Assembly (NCBI RefSeq): GCF_005434965.1
Contig: NZ_SKCI01000002.1
Location: 864,001 to 928,000 of the forward strand
From: Marimonas lutisalis
GTDB lineage: Bacteria; Pseudomonadota; Alphaproteobacteria; Rhodobacterales; Rhodobacteraceae
Direction of reading: 5' to 3'
DNA: 64,000 nucleotides
Part shown: piece by piece, positions 55,455 through 64,000 of the stretch
How the letters are laid out: each line of letters begins with the position of its first letter
Position numbering within the stretch: position 1 is the first letter of the stretch
Made by a program: the position numbers and the translations under genes
Notes under the pieces: generated by a model
What the model was told of the DNA's origin: nothing
What the model saw: only the letters and a program-made list of their open reading frames with translations
Databases searched by the model: none

Positions 55455-56462
55455 TTGCGCAGGATCATCCTAGTTGCTGGCCTGATGGCCGTTGCGGGCT
55501 GTTCGGACCCGCTGCGGCAGGTGCCGAAGCTGTCGGAGGTCGAGGTCGACGCGCCGGCCCCGGTGGTCGAGGCGGTGGCGGCCCCGGTGGAAACCGATGA
55601 GAATGCAGGCTTGTTCCAGCGGCTGCTGCGCAACCGCGAGGTCGGCGCTGCGACGTATGAGGCCGCTGCTGAAGCACCGGACACCACGGCCCAAGAGGCC
55701 GCCGCTGACGAGGCGGCCGAGGACGGTATCGCCGTGGCATCGGCGGAATCGGCCGCAGCACCGGAGCAACGCGGGTTCCTGGGGCGGCTGTTCAGCCGCG
55801 ACAAGGCGGAAACCGTGACCGGAGATGCGCCCGAGCAGGTGGAACGGGTGGCCCTGGTCAAACCTGAGGGCAGCGGGGACGACGCGGGTGAGCAAGCCCG
55901 GCCCGAGCCGAAGGACTCCGGCGGATTTTCCGGACTGTTCGGCAGCCGCAAGGCGGCCCGCCTGACCGGTCCTGATGCGCGCGAGGCCGCACCGGGCGAG
56001 GTGCTGCCGTTTGGCGAGATCGCGCGGGCCTGCCATGTCAAACGTGGCGAGTTGGGCCGCGAGGTCGGGCATTTTCCCGAGAAGCGGCCGAAATACCGTG
56101 TGTATGACAGTAATCCGGCGGATGCGGGGCTCAATACGTTCTACATCACCGGCTTCGGCGATGGCTGTCCGCGACAACTGACGGCGGCGCTGGCGGTGTT
56201 CGGATCGCCGGGCATGTACGAGGCGCTGCGCTATGGCCTGCCCGAAAGCGCGCGCACGGGCAAGGCCACCGACAAGGCCTATGAAAAGGTGAAGTCGCAG
56301 GTTTGCGGCGTGCGCCGGAACAAGCCCTGCGGCGCCAAGATTGACCGGATGGAGCGCAATACCGTGTTCGTGAGCGTCTACAACCGTTTCGAAGGTGCCA
56401 ATGGCTGGATCAACATCCTGATCCATGACGGCGAGATGCTGGCCATGGCGCCGGGCGGCTGA
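55455..56462 (+). CDS. Lipoprotein with variable acidic linker
   Basis: A 335-aa protein with a lipobox AVAGC (Cys16). An Ala/Glu/Pro-rich low-complexity region follows (about 25-175) and a conserved C-terminal domain (190-335) with four Cys. TTG at 55455 is the start: it follows GGGGGGAG and gives a proper lipoprotein signal, while the frame upstream overlaps the RND gene. Unknown function; it could be an accessory of the pump, but the spacing of 87 bp leaves this open. Confidence 0.7.
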   Translation: MRRIILVAGLMAVAGCSDPLRQVPKLSEVEVDAPAPVVEAVAAPVETDENAGLFQRLLRNREVGAATYEAAAEAPDTTAQEAAADEAAEDGIAVASAESAAAPEQRGFLGRLFSRDKAETVTGDAPEQVERVALVKPEGSGDDAGEQARPEPKDSGGFSGLFGSRKAARLTGPDAREAAPGEVLPFGEIARACHVKRGELGREVGHFPEKRPKYRVYDSNPADAGLNTFYITGFGDGCPRQLTAALAVFGSPGMYEALRYGLPESARTGKATDKAYEKVKSQVCGVRRNKPCGAKIDRMERNTVFVSVYNRFEGANGWINILIHDGEMLAMAPGG

Positions 56463-56468
56463 GCTGCG

Positions 56469-56663
56469 TCAGTAATGCGGCGGGCGTTCCTGCCCGGTGA
56501 AGATATGGCTGCCCTGGTCGGTCTCGCGTTCGGCCTCGCGCTGCATCAGCATCTCGACCCGGCGCTTGAGCACGGTGATATCCTCGGCCTGGCGGGCGAC
56601 GACCCCGGAGAGATCATCGACGACGCGTTCGAGATGGGCGATTTTTTCTTCGAGCTTTTCCAT
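56469..56663 (-). CDS. slyX: SlyX family protein
   Basis: A 64-aa coiled-coil protein: a heptad-like N-terminal helix ([19 protein letters not shown]) and the C-terminal PPHY typical of SlyX. Function poorly known. The ATG at 56663 gives the family start. Convergent with the lipoprotein gene 6 bp away and divergent from hisS. Confidence 0.8.
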   Translation of the reverse strand: MEKLEEKIAHLERVVDDLSGVVARQAEDITVLKRRVEMLMQREAERETDQGSHIFTGQERPPHY

Positions 56664-56781
56664 GGCCTGCGCGGTAGCCCGGCAGGGCGTATCGGTCAAG
56701 GGCCGGCGCGACATGCCGCCTTGCCCCGCATGGCCCCATCCGGTAGAGGCTTGCGCGCAACCGATGTGGCAAGGAACACCC

Positions 56782-58257
56782 ATGGCCAAGCAGAAAAAAG
56801 CCCCGCGTCCCAAGGCGGTGACCCCTAAAGGGTTTCGCGATTATTTCGGACATGAAGTGACCGAGCGCGCCGAGATGCTGCGCCGGATCGCCGGGGTGTA
56901 TCATGCCTATGGGTTCGATGCGCTGGAAAGCTCGGCCGTGGAGACGCTGGACGCGCTGGGCAAGTACCTGCCCGATGTCGACCGCCCGCATGCCGGGGTG
57001 TTCGCCTGGGAAGAGGAAGATGATGGCTGGGTCGCGCTGCGCTATGACCTGACGGCGCCGCTGGCCCGCGTCTATGCCCAGCATCGCAACGACCTGCCGA
57101 CGCCCTATCGCCGTTATGCGATGGGCCCCGTGTGGCGCAACGAAAAGCCCGGACCGGGCCGCTATCGCCAGTTTTATCAATGCGATGCCGACACCGTTGG
57201 CGCGGCCAGCGTGGCGGCGGACGCCGAGATTTGCGCGATGCTGTCGGATGCGCTGGAGACCGTGGGCATACCGCGCGGGGACTACATCGTGCGGGTCAAT
57301 AACCGCAAGGTTCTGAATGGCGTGCTGGAAGTCATGGGCGTGACCGACGAAGACCAGGCGGCCGACGTGATGCGCACCATCGACAAGTTCGACAAGGTGG
57401 GCGAGGAAGGCGTGCGCGAGCTTCTGGGCAAGGGGCGGCTCGATGCCTCGGGCGCCTATATCGACGGGGTGGGCCTTGCGCCCGAGCAGGCGGACCCGGT
57501 GGTGGCGTTCCTGACCTCGAAAGGGACGGACAACGAAGAAACGCTGGCCAACCTGCGCGGTGCCGTGGGCGAAAGCGCGATCGGCGCCGAAGGCGTGGAC
57601 GAGCTGGCCCAGATTGCGGCGCTCTTGGAGGCGCAGAGCTATGGGCCGGACCGCATCGTGATCGATCCGAGCGTGGTGCGCGGGCTGGGATATTACACCG
57701 GGCCGGTGTTCGAGGCCGAGCTGACCTTTGAAATCCTCGACGAGAAGGGCCGCACCCGCCAGTTCGGCAGTGTTGCCGGCGGCGGGCGCTATGACGACCT
57801 GGTCAAGCGCTTCACCGGCCAACCGGTACCGGCGACGGGCGTGTCGATCGGGGTGGATCGCCTCTTGGCCGCGCTGCGCGAGAAGGGGCGGATCGAGGCG
57901 CGCGAGCAGGGGCCCGTGGTTGTGACGGTGATGGACCGCGACCGCATGGCGGACTACCAGGCGATGGTGGGCGAGCTGCGCCGCGCGGGTATCCGTGCCG
58001 AGGTGTACCTGGGCAATCCGAAGAATTTCGGCAACCAGTTGAAATACGCGGACAAGCGGCAGAGCCCGGTGGCGGTGATCGAGGGCGCGGAGGAAAAGGC
58101 CAACGGCGTCGTGCAGATCAAGGACCTGGTTCTGGGCGCGAAGATCGCCGAGAACGCCACGCTGGAAGAATGGAAGGAGCGCCCGAGCCAGTTCGAGGTG
58201 CCGCGCGATCAACTGGTCGCCAAGGTGCGCGAAATCCTGGACGGGCAGGGCGACTGA
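56782..58257 (+). CDS. hisS: Histidyl-tRNA synthetase
   Basis: A 491-aa class II aminoacyl-tRNA synthetase: motif 2 ([13 protein letters not shown]), the His-specific [12 protein letters not shown] loop, motif 3 ([10 protein letters not shown]) and the anticodon domain. It is longer than E. coli HisS, as usual in this group. One-base overlap with hisZ. Confidence 0.95.
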   Translation: MAKQKKAPRPKAVTPKGFRDYFGHEVTERAEMLRRIAGVYHAYGFDALESSAVETLDALGKYLPDVDRPHAGVFAWEEEDDGWVALRYDLTAPLARVYAQHRNDLPTPYRRYAMGPVWRNEKPGPGRYRQFYQCDADTVGAASVAADAEICAMLSDALETVGIPRGDYIVRVNNRKVLNGVLEVMGVTDEDQAADVMRTIDKFDKVGEEGVRELLGKGRLDASGAYIDGVGLAPEQADPVVAFLTSKGTDNEETLANLRGAVGESAIGAEGVDELAQIAALLEAQSYGPDRIVIDPSVVRGLGYYTGPVFEAELTFEILDEKGRTRQFGSVAGGGRYDDLVKRFTGQPVPATGVSIGVDRLLAALREKGRIEAREQGPVVVTVMDRDRMADYQAMVGELRRAGIRAEVYLGNPKNFGNQLKYADKRQSPVAVIEGAEEKANGVVQIKDLVLGAKIAENATLEEWKERPSQFEVPRDQLVAKVREILDGQGD

Positions 58258-59345
58258 TGCCCATCCGTGTGGCAAACCGGGCCGAGGCCGCGCGCCTGCG
58301 CGCGATTTTCGAGGCGGCGGGGGCGGTGCCTGTCGAGGCGCCCCTGCTGCTACCGGCCGAGACGTTGCTGGATTTGTATGGCGAGGATATCCGAGCACGC
58401 GCCTACGTGACTTCGGACGCGCTGCGGGGCGAGCAGATGCTGCGGCCCGATTTCACCGTGCCGGTGGTGCAGATGCACATGGAGCATGGGGCCGAGCCCG
58501 CGCGCTATACCTATGCCGGTGAAGTGTTCCGGCGCCAAGAGGACGATGCCGAGCGCGCCAATGAATACCTGCAGGTGGGTTATGAGCTTTTCGAGCGCAA
58601 CAACCCCGCGCATGCGGATGCAGAGGTGTTCGCACTGATCCAGTCGGTGTTGGAGGGTCTGCCGCTGCGCGCCGCGACCGGCGATATCGGGCTGCTGACC
58701 GCGGCGGTGGCGGGCTTGAACACGACCGAACGGCGCAAGGCGGCGCTGATGCGGCATATCTGGCGGCCACGCCGGTTCAGGGCGCTGATCGACAGGTTCT
58801 CGGGCCGCGCGCCGGTGCCGCCCACGCGTGCGGCGCTTCTGGCCGAGCTGGAGCCGCTGGTGGGCGCCGAGCCCATGATCGGGTTGCGCACGCTCGAAGA
58901 GATCGGCGCGCGGATCAGCGCGCTGCATGAGGATGCGGCGGCCGAGCCGATCAGCGCTGGCGAGGTGGCGTTGATGGACGCGATCCTGGCGGTGCGCGAG
59001 ACCATGCCCTTTGCGCTGGAGCATCTGCGCGATATCGCCGTCGACATGGGCGCGATCGCCGGGGCGGTCGAGCGGCTGGAGGCGCGGGCCGAGGCGCTGG
59101 CGGCGCGCGGCGTGGACGTGGCCAACCTGGAATTCGAGGCCTCCTACGGCCGGACGCAGATGGAATATTACGACGGTTTCGTGTTCGGCTTCTACGCCGA
59201 GGGTCGGCCCGACCTGCCGGCTGTGGCCAGTGGCGGGCGCTATGATGCGCTGACGCGGCAACTGGGGCAGGGGCGCGAGATTCCGGCCGTGGGCGGTGTT
59301 GTCCGCCCGGGCCTGATGCTGGAGCTGCGGGAGGGCCGGGCATGA
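58257..59345 (+). CDS. hisZ: ATP phosphoribosyltransferase regulatory subunit
   Basis: A 362-aa HisS paralogue that lacks tRNA charging function and forms the HisG-HisZ complex. ATG at 58257 overlaps the hisS stop (TGATG). It is required where HisG is the short form, as here; the ATGA overlap with hisG agrees. Confidence 0.9.
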   Translation: MPIRVANRAEAARLRAIFEAAGAVPVEAPLLLPAETLLDLYGEDIRARAYVTSDALRGEQMLRPDFTVPVVQMHMEHGAEPARYTYAGEVFRRQEDDAERANEYLQVGYELFERNNPAHADAEVFALIQSVLEGLPLRAATGDIGLLTAAVAGLNTTERRKAALMRHIWRPRRFRALIDRFSGRAPVPPTRAALLAELEPLVGAEPMIGLRTLEEIGARISALHEDAAAEPISAGEVALMDAILAVRETMPFALEHLRDIAVDMGAIAGAVERLEARAEALAARGVDVANLEFEASYGRTQMEYYDGFVFGFYAEGRPDLPAVASGGRYDALTRQLGQGREIPAVGGVVRPGLMLELREGRA

Positions 59346-60037
59346 GCGTGAAGCTTGGCGTGCCCTCGAAAGGGCGGCTGATGGAAAAGACCTTCGACTG
59401 GTTCGGCGAGCGGGGCATTACCCTGTCGCGCGCAGGGTCGGACCGGGAATATGCCGGTGCGGTCGAGGGAATCGAGGGCGTCGAACTGGTGCTGTTGTCG
59501 GCAGGGGAGATCCCGCGCGAACTGGCCGCCGGGCGCATCCACCTGGGCGTGACGGGCACCGACCTGATCCGCGAGAAGCTGGGCGGGTGGGACCGGCAGG
59601 TCGAGGAACTGGCGCCGCTGGGCTTCGGTCATGCCGACCTGGTGATCGCGGTGCCGTCCTGCTGGGTTGACGTGGACACGCTGGATGACCTCGATGCGGC
59701 GGCCGCGGCCTTTCGGGCCGCGCACGGGTTCCGGCTGCGGATTGCCACCAAGTATCACCGGCTGGTGCGCGAGTTCCTGCGCGAACATGGCGTGGCGGAT
59801 TACCAGCTGGTCGACAGCCAAGGGGCGACCGAAGGCACGGTCAAGAACGAAACCGCCGAGGCGATTGCGGATATCACCTCCACCGGCGATACGCTCAGGG
59901 CCAACCACCTGAAGATCCTGGCCGATGGCCTGGTTCTGAAAAGCCAGGCGACGCTTTACCGGTCGCGGGTGGCGGTTATGGATGACGATGAACGCGCAGC
60001 ACTTGTGGCGCTTCTTGATGCCCTGGGCACACGGTGA
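59342..60037 (+). CDS. hisG: ATP phosphoribosyltransferase, short form
   Basis: A 231-aa catalytic subunit for the first step of histidine synthesis. LGVPSKGRLME at the N-terminus and LGVTGTDLI and DSQGATEGTVKNET motifs are present. The C-terminal regulatory ACT-like domain of long HisG is absent, so allostery depends on HisZ. Confidence 0.93.
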   Translation: MSVKLGVPSKGRLMEKTFDWFGERGITLSRAGSDREYAGAVEGIEGVELVLLSAGEIPRELAAGRIHLGVTGTDLIREKLGGWDRQVEELAPLGFGHADLVIAVPSCWVDVDTLDDLDAAAAAFRAAHGFRLRIATKYHRLVREFLREHGVADYQLVDSQGATEGTVKNETAEAIADITSTGDTLRANHLKILADGLVLKSQATLYRSRVAVMDDDERAALVALLDALGTR

Positions 60038-60190
60038 ACTTCAGACGGTTTCGCTGACACGATCATCGTGTGAATTGTCAGATCTCACCGGTCATCGAAA
60101 CAGAAATCTTCGGATTCATTCAGGAAACGCACGTGTTTTTTGTGCAACTCTTCCAATTCGTTAATAAACGCGTTTCGCCGGATTGGCACG

Positions 60191-60206
60191 TTAATGATAC
60201 GTTAAC
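60191..60206 (+). promoter_or_regulatory. Consensus CtrA box before the porin-like gene
   Basis: TTAA-tgatacg-TTAAC is an exact match to the CtrA full site TTAA-N7-TTAAC, 35 bp before the ATG at 60241. A further ttaa lies 27 bp to the left. CtrA control is inferred. Confidence 0.55.
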
Positions 60207-60240
60207 CCTATTGTTTGAAACACTTCTTGGAGTGAGAAAG

Positions 60241-61167
60241 ATGCAACGCAACCTTATTTGTACTGTTTCGGGTTTCCTGCTGTTTGCGCCTGTTGGCCTT
60301 GATGCGGCAGAGATGGGTGGTTCCGTGACTTTGGGGTTTTCGAAGTCGGATATTTCGGTGGTGCCGAACGATCTGAAAACAACCACCTTGGATATGAATG
60401 GTTATTATGACGTGGGCAACGGTCTGAGTTTCGGCATGAACGCCGCGCTTGCCCGGATCGACATCACCGGTGGCGCGCCGGATCTTGATGCCAATTATTT
60501 CGGTCTGGACGGCAAGTACCGTTTTTCCAACGGTTTCGCCGTTGGCGCCTATGTCGAGCGCGGCCACGTCAAGGACAGCGCAGGCCTTCTGTTAGGCAGC
60601 GTAACGCTGACGTCTTATGGCCTGACACTGGGCTACGAGACCGACGATCTTTCGGCCGAGGTCTACTACGGTGTAAGCGACACGAAGCCGTCGCTTCCCG
60701 CAGGCATCGACATCAAGGATTTTGGCGCCCGGGTTCAGTATGATTTCGCACCGAACGCCTTTGGCGTCGGCGCAATCGGAAGAACACGTATCGAAGGTGC
60801 CGGGAACAGTGTCGACATTGATCTCGTCTCGCTGGGTGGCGGGTATTCTTTCAATGACTCGCTGATGGCCTATGGCGGCGCACAGCGGGCCTCGATCGGC
60901 CTCGTGAATGTCGATGTCACGACTTTCGGGCTTGGACTGGCCTATAAGACGGCGGCGATTTCGGGCATCCCTACGGTCCTTTCGCTGGAGCTGGCGCGAT
61001 CGACGCTGGATACGCCTGGACCGTCGGTTGACATCGATACTGTCAGATTTGGCGTGACCATACCGCTTGGGAAATCGAAATCGCACGCGCCTCTGAACAG
61101 CGTCGTGAACGGGATCCAGAACGGCGGCCACAGTGTGGTGACTTCGGGCGTTCTCGGGGCTTTCTGA
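60241..61167 (+). CDS. Porin-like outer-membrane beta-barrel protein
   Basis: A 308-aa protein with a signal peptide (about 1-22) and alternating strands throughout, ending in phenylalanine (VLGAF), as outer-membrane barrels do. Closest in feel to small alphaproteobacterial porin-like proteins; the exact family is not recognised. GGAGTGAG precedes the ATG. An AT-rich upstream region with a CtrA-type box suggests separate regulation from hisG. Confidence 0.7.
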   Translation: MQRNLICTVSGFLLFAPVGLDAAEMGGSVTLGFSKSDISVVPNDLKTTTLDMNGYYDVGNGLSFGMNAALARIDITGGAPDLDANYFGLDGKYRFSNGFAVGAYVERGHVKDSAGLLLGSVTLTSYGLTLGYETDDLSAEVYYGVSDTKPSLPAGIDIKDFGARVQYDFAPNAFGVGAIGRTRIEGAGNSVDIDLVSLGGGYSFNDSLMAYGGAQRASIGLVNVDVTTFGLGLAYKTAAISGIPTVLSLELARSTLDTPGPSVDIDTVRFGVTIPLGKSKSHAPLNSVVNGIQNGGHSVVTSGVLGAF

Positions 61168-61187
61168 TCCGGGTCAGAACCCGGTGT

Positions 61188-61218
61188 GTTTCGGGCCCGT
61201 GCCGCGCGGGCCCGAAAC
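61188..61218. terminator. Strong hairpin after the porin-like gene
   Basis: gtttcgggcccg (61188-61199) and cgggcccgaaac (61207-61218) form a perfect 12-bp stem with a 7-base loop, 20 bp past the stop. Only a short T-stretch follows, but stem strength and place fit an intrinsic terminator. Confidence 0.7.
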
Positions 61219-61334
61219 CATTTCGGCATGTGTGATTCCGGTGGCCAGGCCTACAGGCCCCTTGGCAGGTCGGGTTTTGCCTGCGTTGCAGGTTGCCGGC
61301 GGTGCGCGCCTGTGCGGAGAAGCGGCACGTTTCG

Positions 61335-61769
61335 TTATCTGATCAGGCCGTAGATCGCTTGTACCGCCACGGGATAGCCCGCTGCGCCCAGACCCGCAAT
61401 CACAGCCGTCGCCGCCGGTGAAATCAGGCTGTGCCGGTGGGCCGGATCGCGGGCGTGGATGTTTGACAGGTGCAATTCGATGATCGGTCCCTCGAAGGTC
61501 CGGAGTGCGTCGAAGATCGCGATCGAGCGAAAGCTCCAGCCTGCCGGGTTGATGATGATCCCGCCGGCGCTTTCTCGGGCGGCGTGGATCATATCGATCA
61601 TCTCGCTCTCGGTGTTTGTCTGGGCAAAAACGAGATCACCCCGCGCGGCGTCGCGGCACATGCTTTCGATCTCGGCCAGAGTGGTGTGGCCGTAGATATG
61701 CGGCTCGCGCTGACCGAGCAGGTCGAGGTTGGGGCCATTCAGGATGTGTATCGCGGGTACGCCCATCAT
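61335..61769 (-). CDS. Divergent type II 3-dehydroquinate dehydratase-like protein
   Basis: A 144-aa AroQ-fold protein. Present: NGPNLDLLG, REPHIYG (Arg21, Tyr26), INPAG (Asn74), ELHLSNIHARD (Glu98, His100, Arg107). Changed: the AYTHTS loop of AroQ reads GWSFRS (77-82), so the substrate-binding His is lost. It may be a slow dehydratase or act on a related ring. It precedes nothing on its strand; the DUF1489 gene lies 8 bp upstream, so they form an operon. Confidence 0.75.
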   Translation of the reverse strand: MMGVPAIHILNGPNLDLLGQREPHIYGHTTLAEIESMCRDAARGDLVFAQTNTESEMIDMIHAARESAGGIIINPAGWSFRSIAIFDALRTFEGPIIELHLSNIHARDPAHRHSLISPAATAVIAGLGAAGYPVAVQAIYGLIR

Positions 61770-61777
61770 GTGCCCCT

Positions 61778-62209
61778 TCAGATTACGCCGATTTCAGCCA
61801 GTTTCGCCGAAAGGTCCGGTGGCAGGTCATCGTCGCTTTCACGACCAAAGCTGATGTCGGGGGGCGCATCGGCCGGATCGAGGTAGCGCCAGCCCTGAAA
61901 GGGGCGTTTCAAGGCTGGAGCGGTGCGGATCAACTCGGGGTCGAGCACGATGCCACAGCGGCGGATGCCATCCTGGCGGATTACCTCGTCAAGCCGCAGG
62001 ATGCGCTGGCGGGCCTGCACGACGCCCTTGATGACCCAGTAGATCGAGCCGCCGTTCAGGACATGGCTCTCGCGGCGCGGCCACATGCGGGTCACGTGGC
62101 GCGGCAGGCCGTCATCGCCCTGCGCACGGCGCGTGGCCTGCCACGCGGCCAGGTCGTCGACCGACTCGGTGCCGACAGAGAGTTTTATCAGATGTACTGT
62201 GTCGCCCAT
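61778..62209 (-). CDS. DUF1489 family protein
   Basis: A 143-aa protein of a family confined largely to alphaproteobacteria and uncharacterised. Recognisable segments: HLIKLSVG at the start, TRMWPRR, GGSIYWVIKG, and PFQGWRYL. First gene of a leftward pair with the AroQ-like gene. Confidence 0.75.
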   Translation of the reverse strand: MGDTVHLIKLSVGTESVDDLAAWQATRRAQGDDGLPRHVTRMWPRRESHVLNGGSIYWVIKGVVQARQRILRLDEVIRQDGIRRCGIVLDPELIRTAPALKRPFQGWRYLDPADAPPDISFGRESDDDLPPDLSAKLAEIGVI

Positions 62210-62404
62210 TCATGCCCCCACACTCCAGAATAAGAGATTCTTTGTGGTGTTCAATGCGATCCGCGCTGAAGCGTCTCGGGTTTGATCTGAGACAGGGAGA
62301 ACCCGAAACGCCGCACAACATATGCGCGTTGCGTGCGTTTCAAAAAAACTCGTGTTTCAGATTTTTCTCGAAACGCTTTAGTCTGCCGGAAGGAGGGCCG
62401 AGGC

Positions 62405-63844
62405 ATGGAAAACTGCGATATCCTGATCCGGGGCGGCACGGTGATCGATGGCACCGGGGCGCCAGGATACCGGGGCGATGTGGCGATCACGGGGGACCGG
62501 ATCGTCTGTGTGGGCGATTGCGCGGGCTGGCAGGGTGCCGAGGTGATCGACGCGGCGGGCCGGATCGTGGCGCCGGGCTTCATCGATGTGCATACCCATG
62601 ATGATGTGGCCGTATTGGAGACGCCCGAAATGCCCTTCAAGATCACGCAGGGCGTGACCTCGATCATCGCGGGTAATTGCGGCATTTCAGCCGCGCCGCT
62701 GGCCGCCGAGGGAGAATTGCCGCCGCCCTTCACGCTGATGTTCAGCGCGAAGAAAAGCCGCTTTGCCGATGTCGATGCCTATCGCGCGGAACTGGCCAGG
62801 GCGGCGCCCGCGGTGAATGTCGGGCTTCTGGTGGGGCACAGCACGTTGCGTGTGGGCGCGATGGGGCTGGACCTGGATCGCGGGGCGACGGCCGCCGAGA
62901 TCGAGCAGATGGGCACGGCGCTGGAGCGCGCGCTGGCGCAGGGGGCGATCGGGCTGTCGACCGGGCTGGAATACCCGCCGTCGAAGGCTGCGGCGATTGA
63001 TGAGATCGTGCCGCTGGCGCGCCGGATGACGGCCTTTCCGCACACGGTTTACACAAGCCACATGCGCGACGAGGGCGATGGCGTCCTGGAGTCAGTGCGC
63101 GAGACGCTGGAGACAGGGCGGCAATCGGGCGCGCGGGTGGTGATTTCGCACCATAAATGTGCGGGCGAGGCGAATTTCGGGCGTAGCGTTGAGACCTTGG
63201 CGCTGATCGCAAAGGCGCAGGAAAGCCAGGAGGTCGGGCTGGATGTCTATCCCTACACCGCCGCCTCGACCGCGTTGCTGCATTCCTTTGCCGAGAAATG
63301 CACCGATGTGAAAGTGATGTGGTCGCGCCCACACCCGGAGATGAGCGGGCGGATGCTGGATGATATCGCGGCGGGATGGGGCGTGACGCGCGAGGAGGCG
63401 ATCGACCGGCTGCACCCGGCGGGCGCGATCTATTTCTGCATGGACGAGGGCGATCTGCGCCGGATCATCAGTTTTCCGACCAGCATGATCGGTTCGGACG
63501 GGATACCCGGCAGCGAGAAGCCGCATCCACGGCTTTGGGGCACGTTCCCGCGGGTGCTGGGCCATTATGCGCGCGAACAGGGCCTGTTGAGCATGGCGCA
63601 GGCGGTGCACAAGATGACCGGGCTTTCGTCGGCGCAGTTCGGATTGTCCGACCGCGGGCGACTGGCCGAGGAGATGAAGGCCGATGTGGTGGTTTTCGAC
63701 CCCGATACGGTGATCGACCGGGCGAGTTACGACGACCCGGAGCAACCGGCGGCGGGGATTTCCCATGTGCTGGTAAACGGGGTGGTCACGCTGGAAAACG
63801 GGATGCAGACATCCCGAAGGGCCGGGGCGTTCCTGCATCACTGA
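62405..63844 (+). CDS. N-acyl-D-amino-acid deacylase family amidohydrolase
   Basis: A 479-aa amidohydrolase of the D-aminoacylase type: metal motif GFIDVHTHDD (HxH), the Cys of AGNCG that bridges metals in this family, His in SHMRDEG and SHHKCAG, and the late Asp in IGSDGIPG. It should release D-amino acids or similar from N-acyl or N-carbamoyl forms. GGAGG precedes the ATG. AT-rich upstream DNA (62330-62380) may hold its promoter. Confidence 0.85.
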   Translation: MENCDILIRGGTVIDGTGAPGYRGDVAITGDRIVCVGDCAGWQGAEVIDAAGRIVAPGFIDVHTHDDVAVLETPEMPFKITQGVTSIIAGNCGISAAPLAAEGELPPPFTLMFSAKKSRFADVDAYRAELARAAPAVNVGLLVGHSTLRVGAMGLDLDRGATAAEIEQMGTALERALAQGAIGLSTGLEYPPSKAAAIDEIVPLARRMTAFPHTVYTSHMRDEGDGVLESVRETLETGRQSGARVVISHHKCAGEANFGRSVETLALIAKAQESQEVGLDVYPYTAASTALLHSFAEKCTDVKVMWSRPHPEMSGRMLDDIAAGWGVTREEAIDRLHPAGAIYFCMDEGDLRRIISFPTSMIGSDGIPGSEKPHPRLWGTFPRVLGHYAREQGLLSMAQAVHKMTGLSSAQFGLSDRGRLAEEMKADVVVFDPDTVIDRASYDDPEQPAAGISHVLVNGVVTLENGMQTSRRAGAFLHH

Positions 63845-63930
63845 GGGCCAAAGGGTGCGCACGAGATTGACCCGATGAGGCCACGCGCGTATCTTGGCGG
63901 GCCTTCATCCACGCGCAGGACATTGCTGAC

Positions 63931-64000
63931 ATGAGCCGTTTCGCCGCCCCCATCGCCGAGCAGATCTGGGACATGAAATACCGGCTGAAAAAGGCCGATG
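63931..64000 (+). CDS. nrdJ: Adenosylcobalamin-dependent ribonucleotide reductase, 5' end only
   Basis: The first 23 residues (RFAAPIAEQIWDMKYRLKK segment) match the N-terminus of class II NrdJ of alphaproteobacteria, which makes deoxynucleotides in aerobic or anaerobic conditions. The gene runs off the window. No cobalamin riboswitch is visible in the 86 bp upstream. Confidence 0.8.
   Translation, partial: MSRFAAPIAEQIWDMKYRLKKAD

Noticed and set aside
63845-63930. Cobalamin riboswitch before nrdJ
   Set aside because: The 86-bp gap is too short for the full element and no B12-box sequence is seen.
1-64000. CRISPR array
   Set aside because: No run of regularly spaced short direct repeats was seen on reading the sequence, and no cas-like product is encoded.
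1-64000. tRNA or rRNA genes
   Set aside because: No cloverleaf-like segment with a GTTCGAATC-type T arm or rRNA-like stretch was recognised; a tRNA search program would settle this.

Overview
The window looks like a chromosome segment of a Roseobacter-group alphaproteobacterium (Rhodobacteraceae). The evidence is the high GC content, dense ATGA-coupled operons, the neighbourhoods uvrC-pgsA-moaD-moaE, pyrB-(membrane genes)-pyrC'-plsY and hisS-hisZ-hisG, an FnrL-type box, a CtrA-type box, and the GC-rich structured intergenic repeats usual in this group. No genus is claimed.

Region 1 (about 1-17130) is an accessory patchwork of lower GC with long gene-poor gaps. It holds a leishmanolysin-like (M8) metalloprotease, an IS30 remnant fused to a nuclease remnant, a small secreted protein, an alpha/beta hydrolase, a small membrane protein behind a consensus FnrL box, an M1-like metallopeptidase and a RidA protein. 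It also holds a four-gene translationally coupled cassette ending in a DUF3631 ATPase, next to a 72-bp imperfect palindrome. Its right part is an IS nest: an intact IS6-type element, a cupin-like gene, a 5'-nucleotidase-family enzyme, a cytochrome c gene cut by an IS3 element with a frameshifted orfB, and a decayed IS6-type element whose right end at 17130 marks the end of the accessory DNA.

Region 2 (17.2-31.7 kb) is catabolic and transport DNA: a BKACE (DUF849) enzyme, a ThDP enzyme, an acetyltransferase-like gene, an HTH regulator divergent from a crotonase and an OYE/trimethylamine-dehydrogenase-type flavoenzyme, then a methyltransferase/LysR pair, a DMT exporter, an ABC-2 exporter, an S49 peptidase, a 53-aa membrane zinc ribbon, a cation antiporter and an SDR.

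Region 3 (31.9-64 kb) is mostly housekeeping: uvrC, pgsA, moaD, moaE, a YcaQ-type glycosylase, an OmpA-family protein, ubiA, rsmE, gshA, plsY, a catalytically dead dihydroorotase-like pyrC', three membrane genes, pyrB, a uracil-DNA glycosylase, moaB, a NUDIX gene, an RND efflux pair, slyX, hisS/hisZ/hisG, a porin-like protein under a CtrA-type box, a divergent AroQ, a D-aminoacylase and the first codons of nrdJ.

The observations I rate highest are the DUF3631 cassette with its palindrome, the dead dihydroorotase paired with pyrB through interposed membrane genes, a two-copy structured repeat with compensating stem changes and a conserved loop, and the consensus FnrL and CtrA boxes. I did not find a convincing complete new defence or mobile system. 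The DUF3631 cassette is the nearest candidate.
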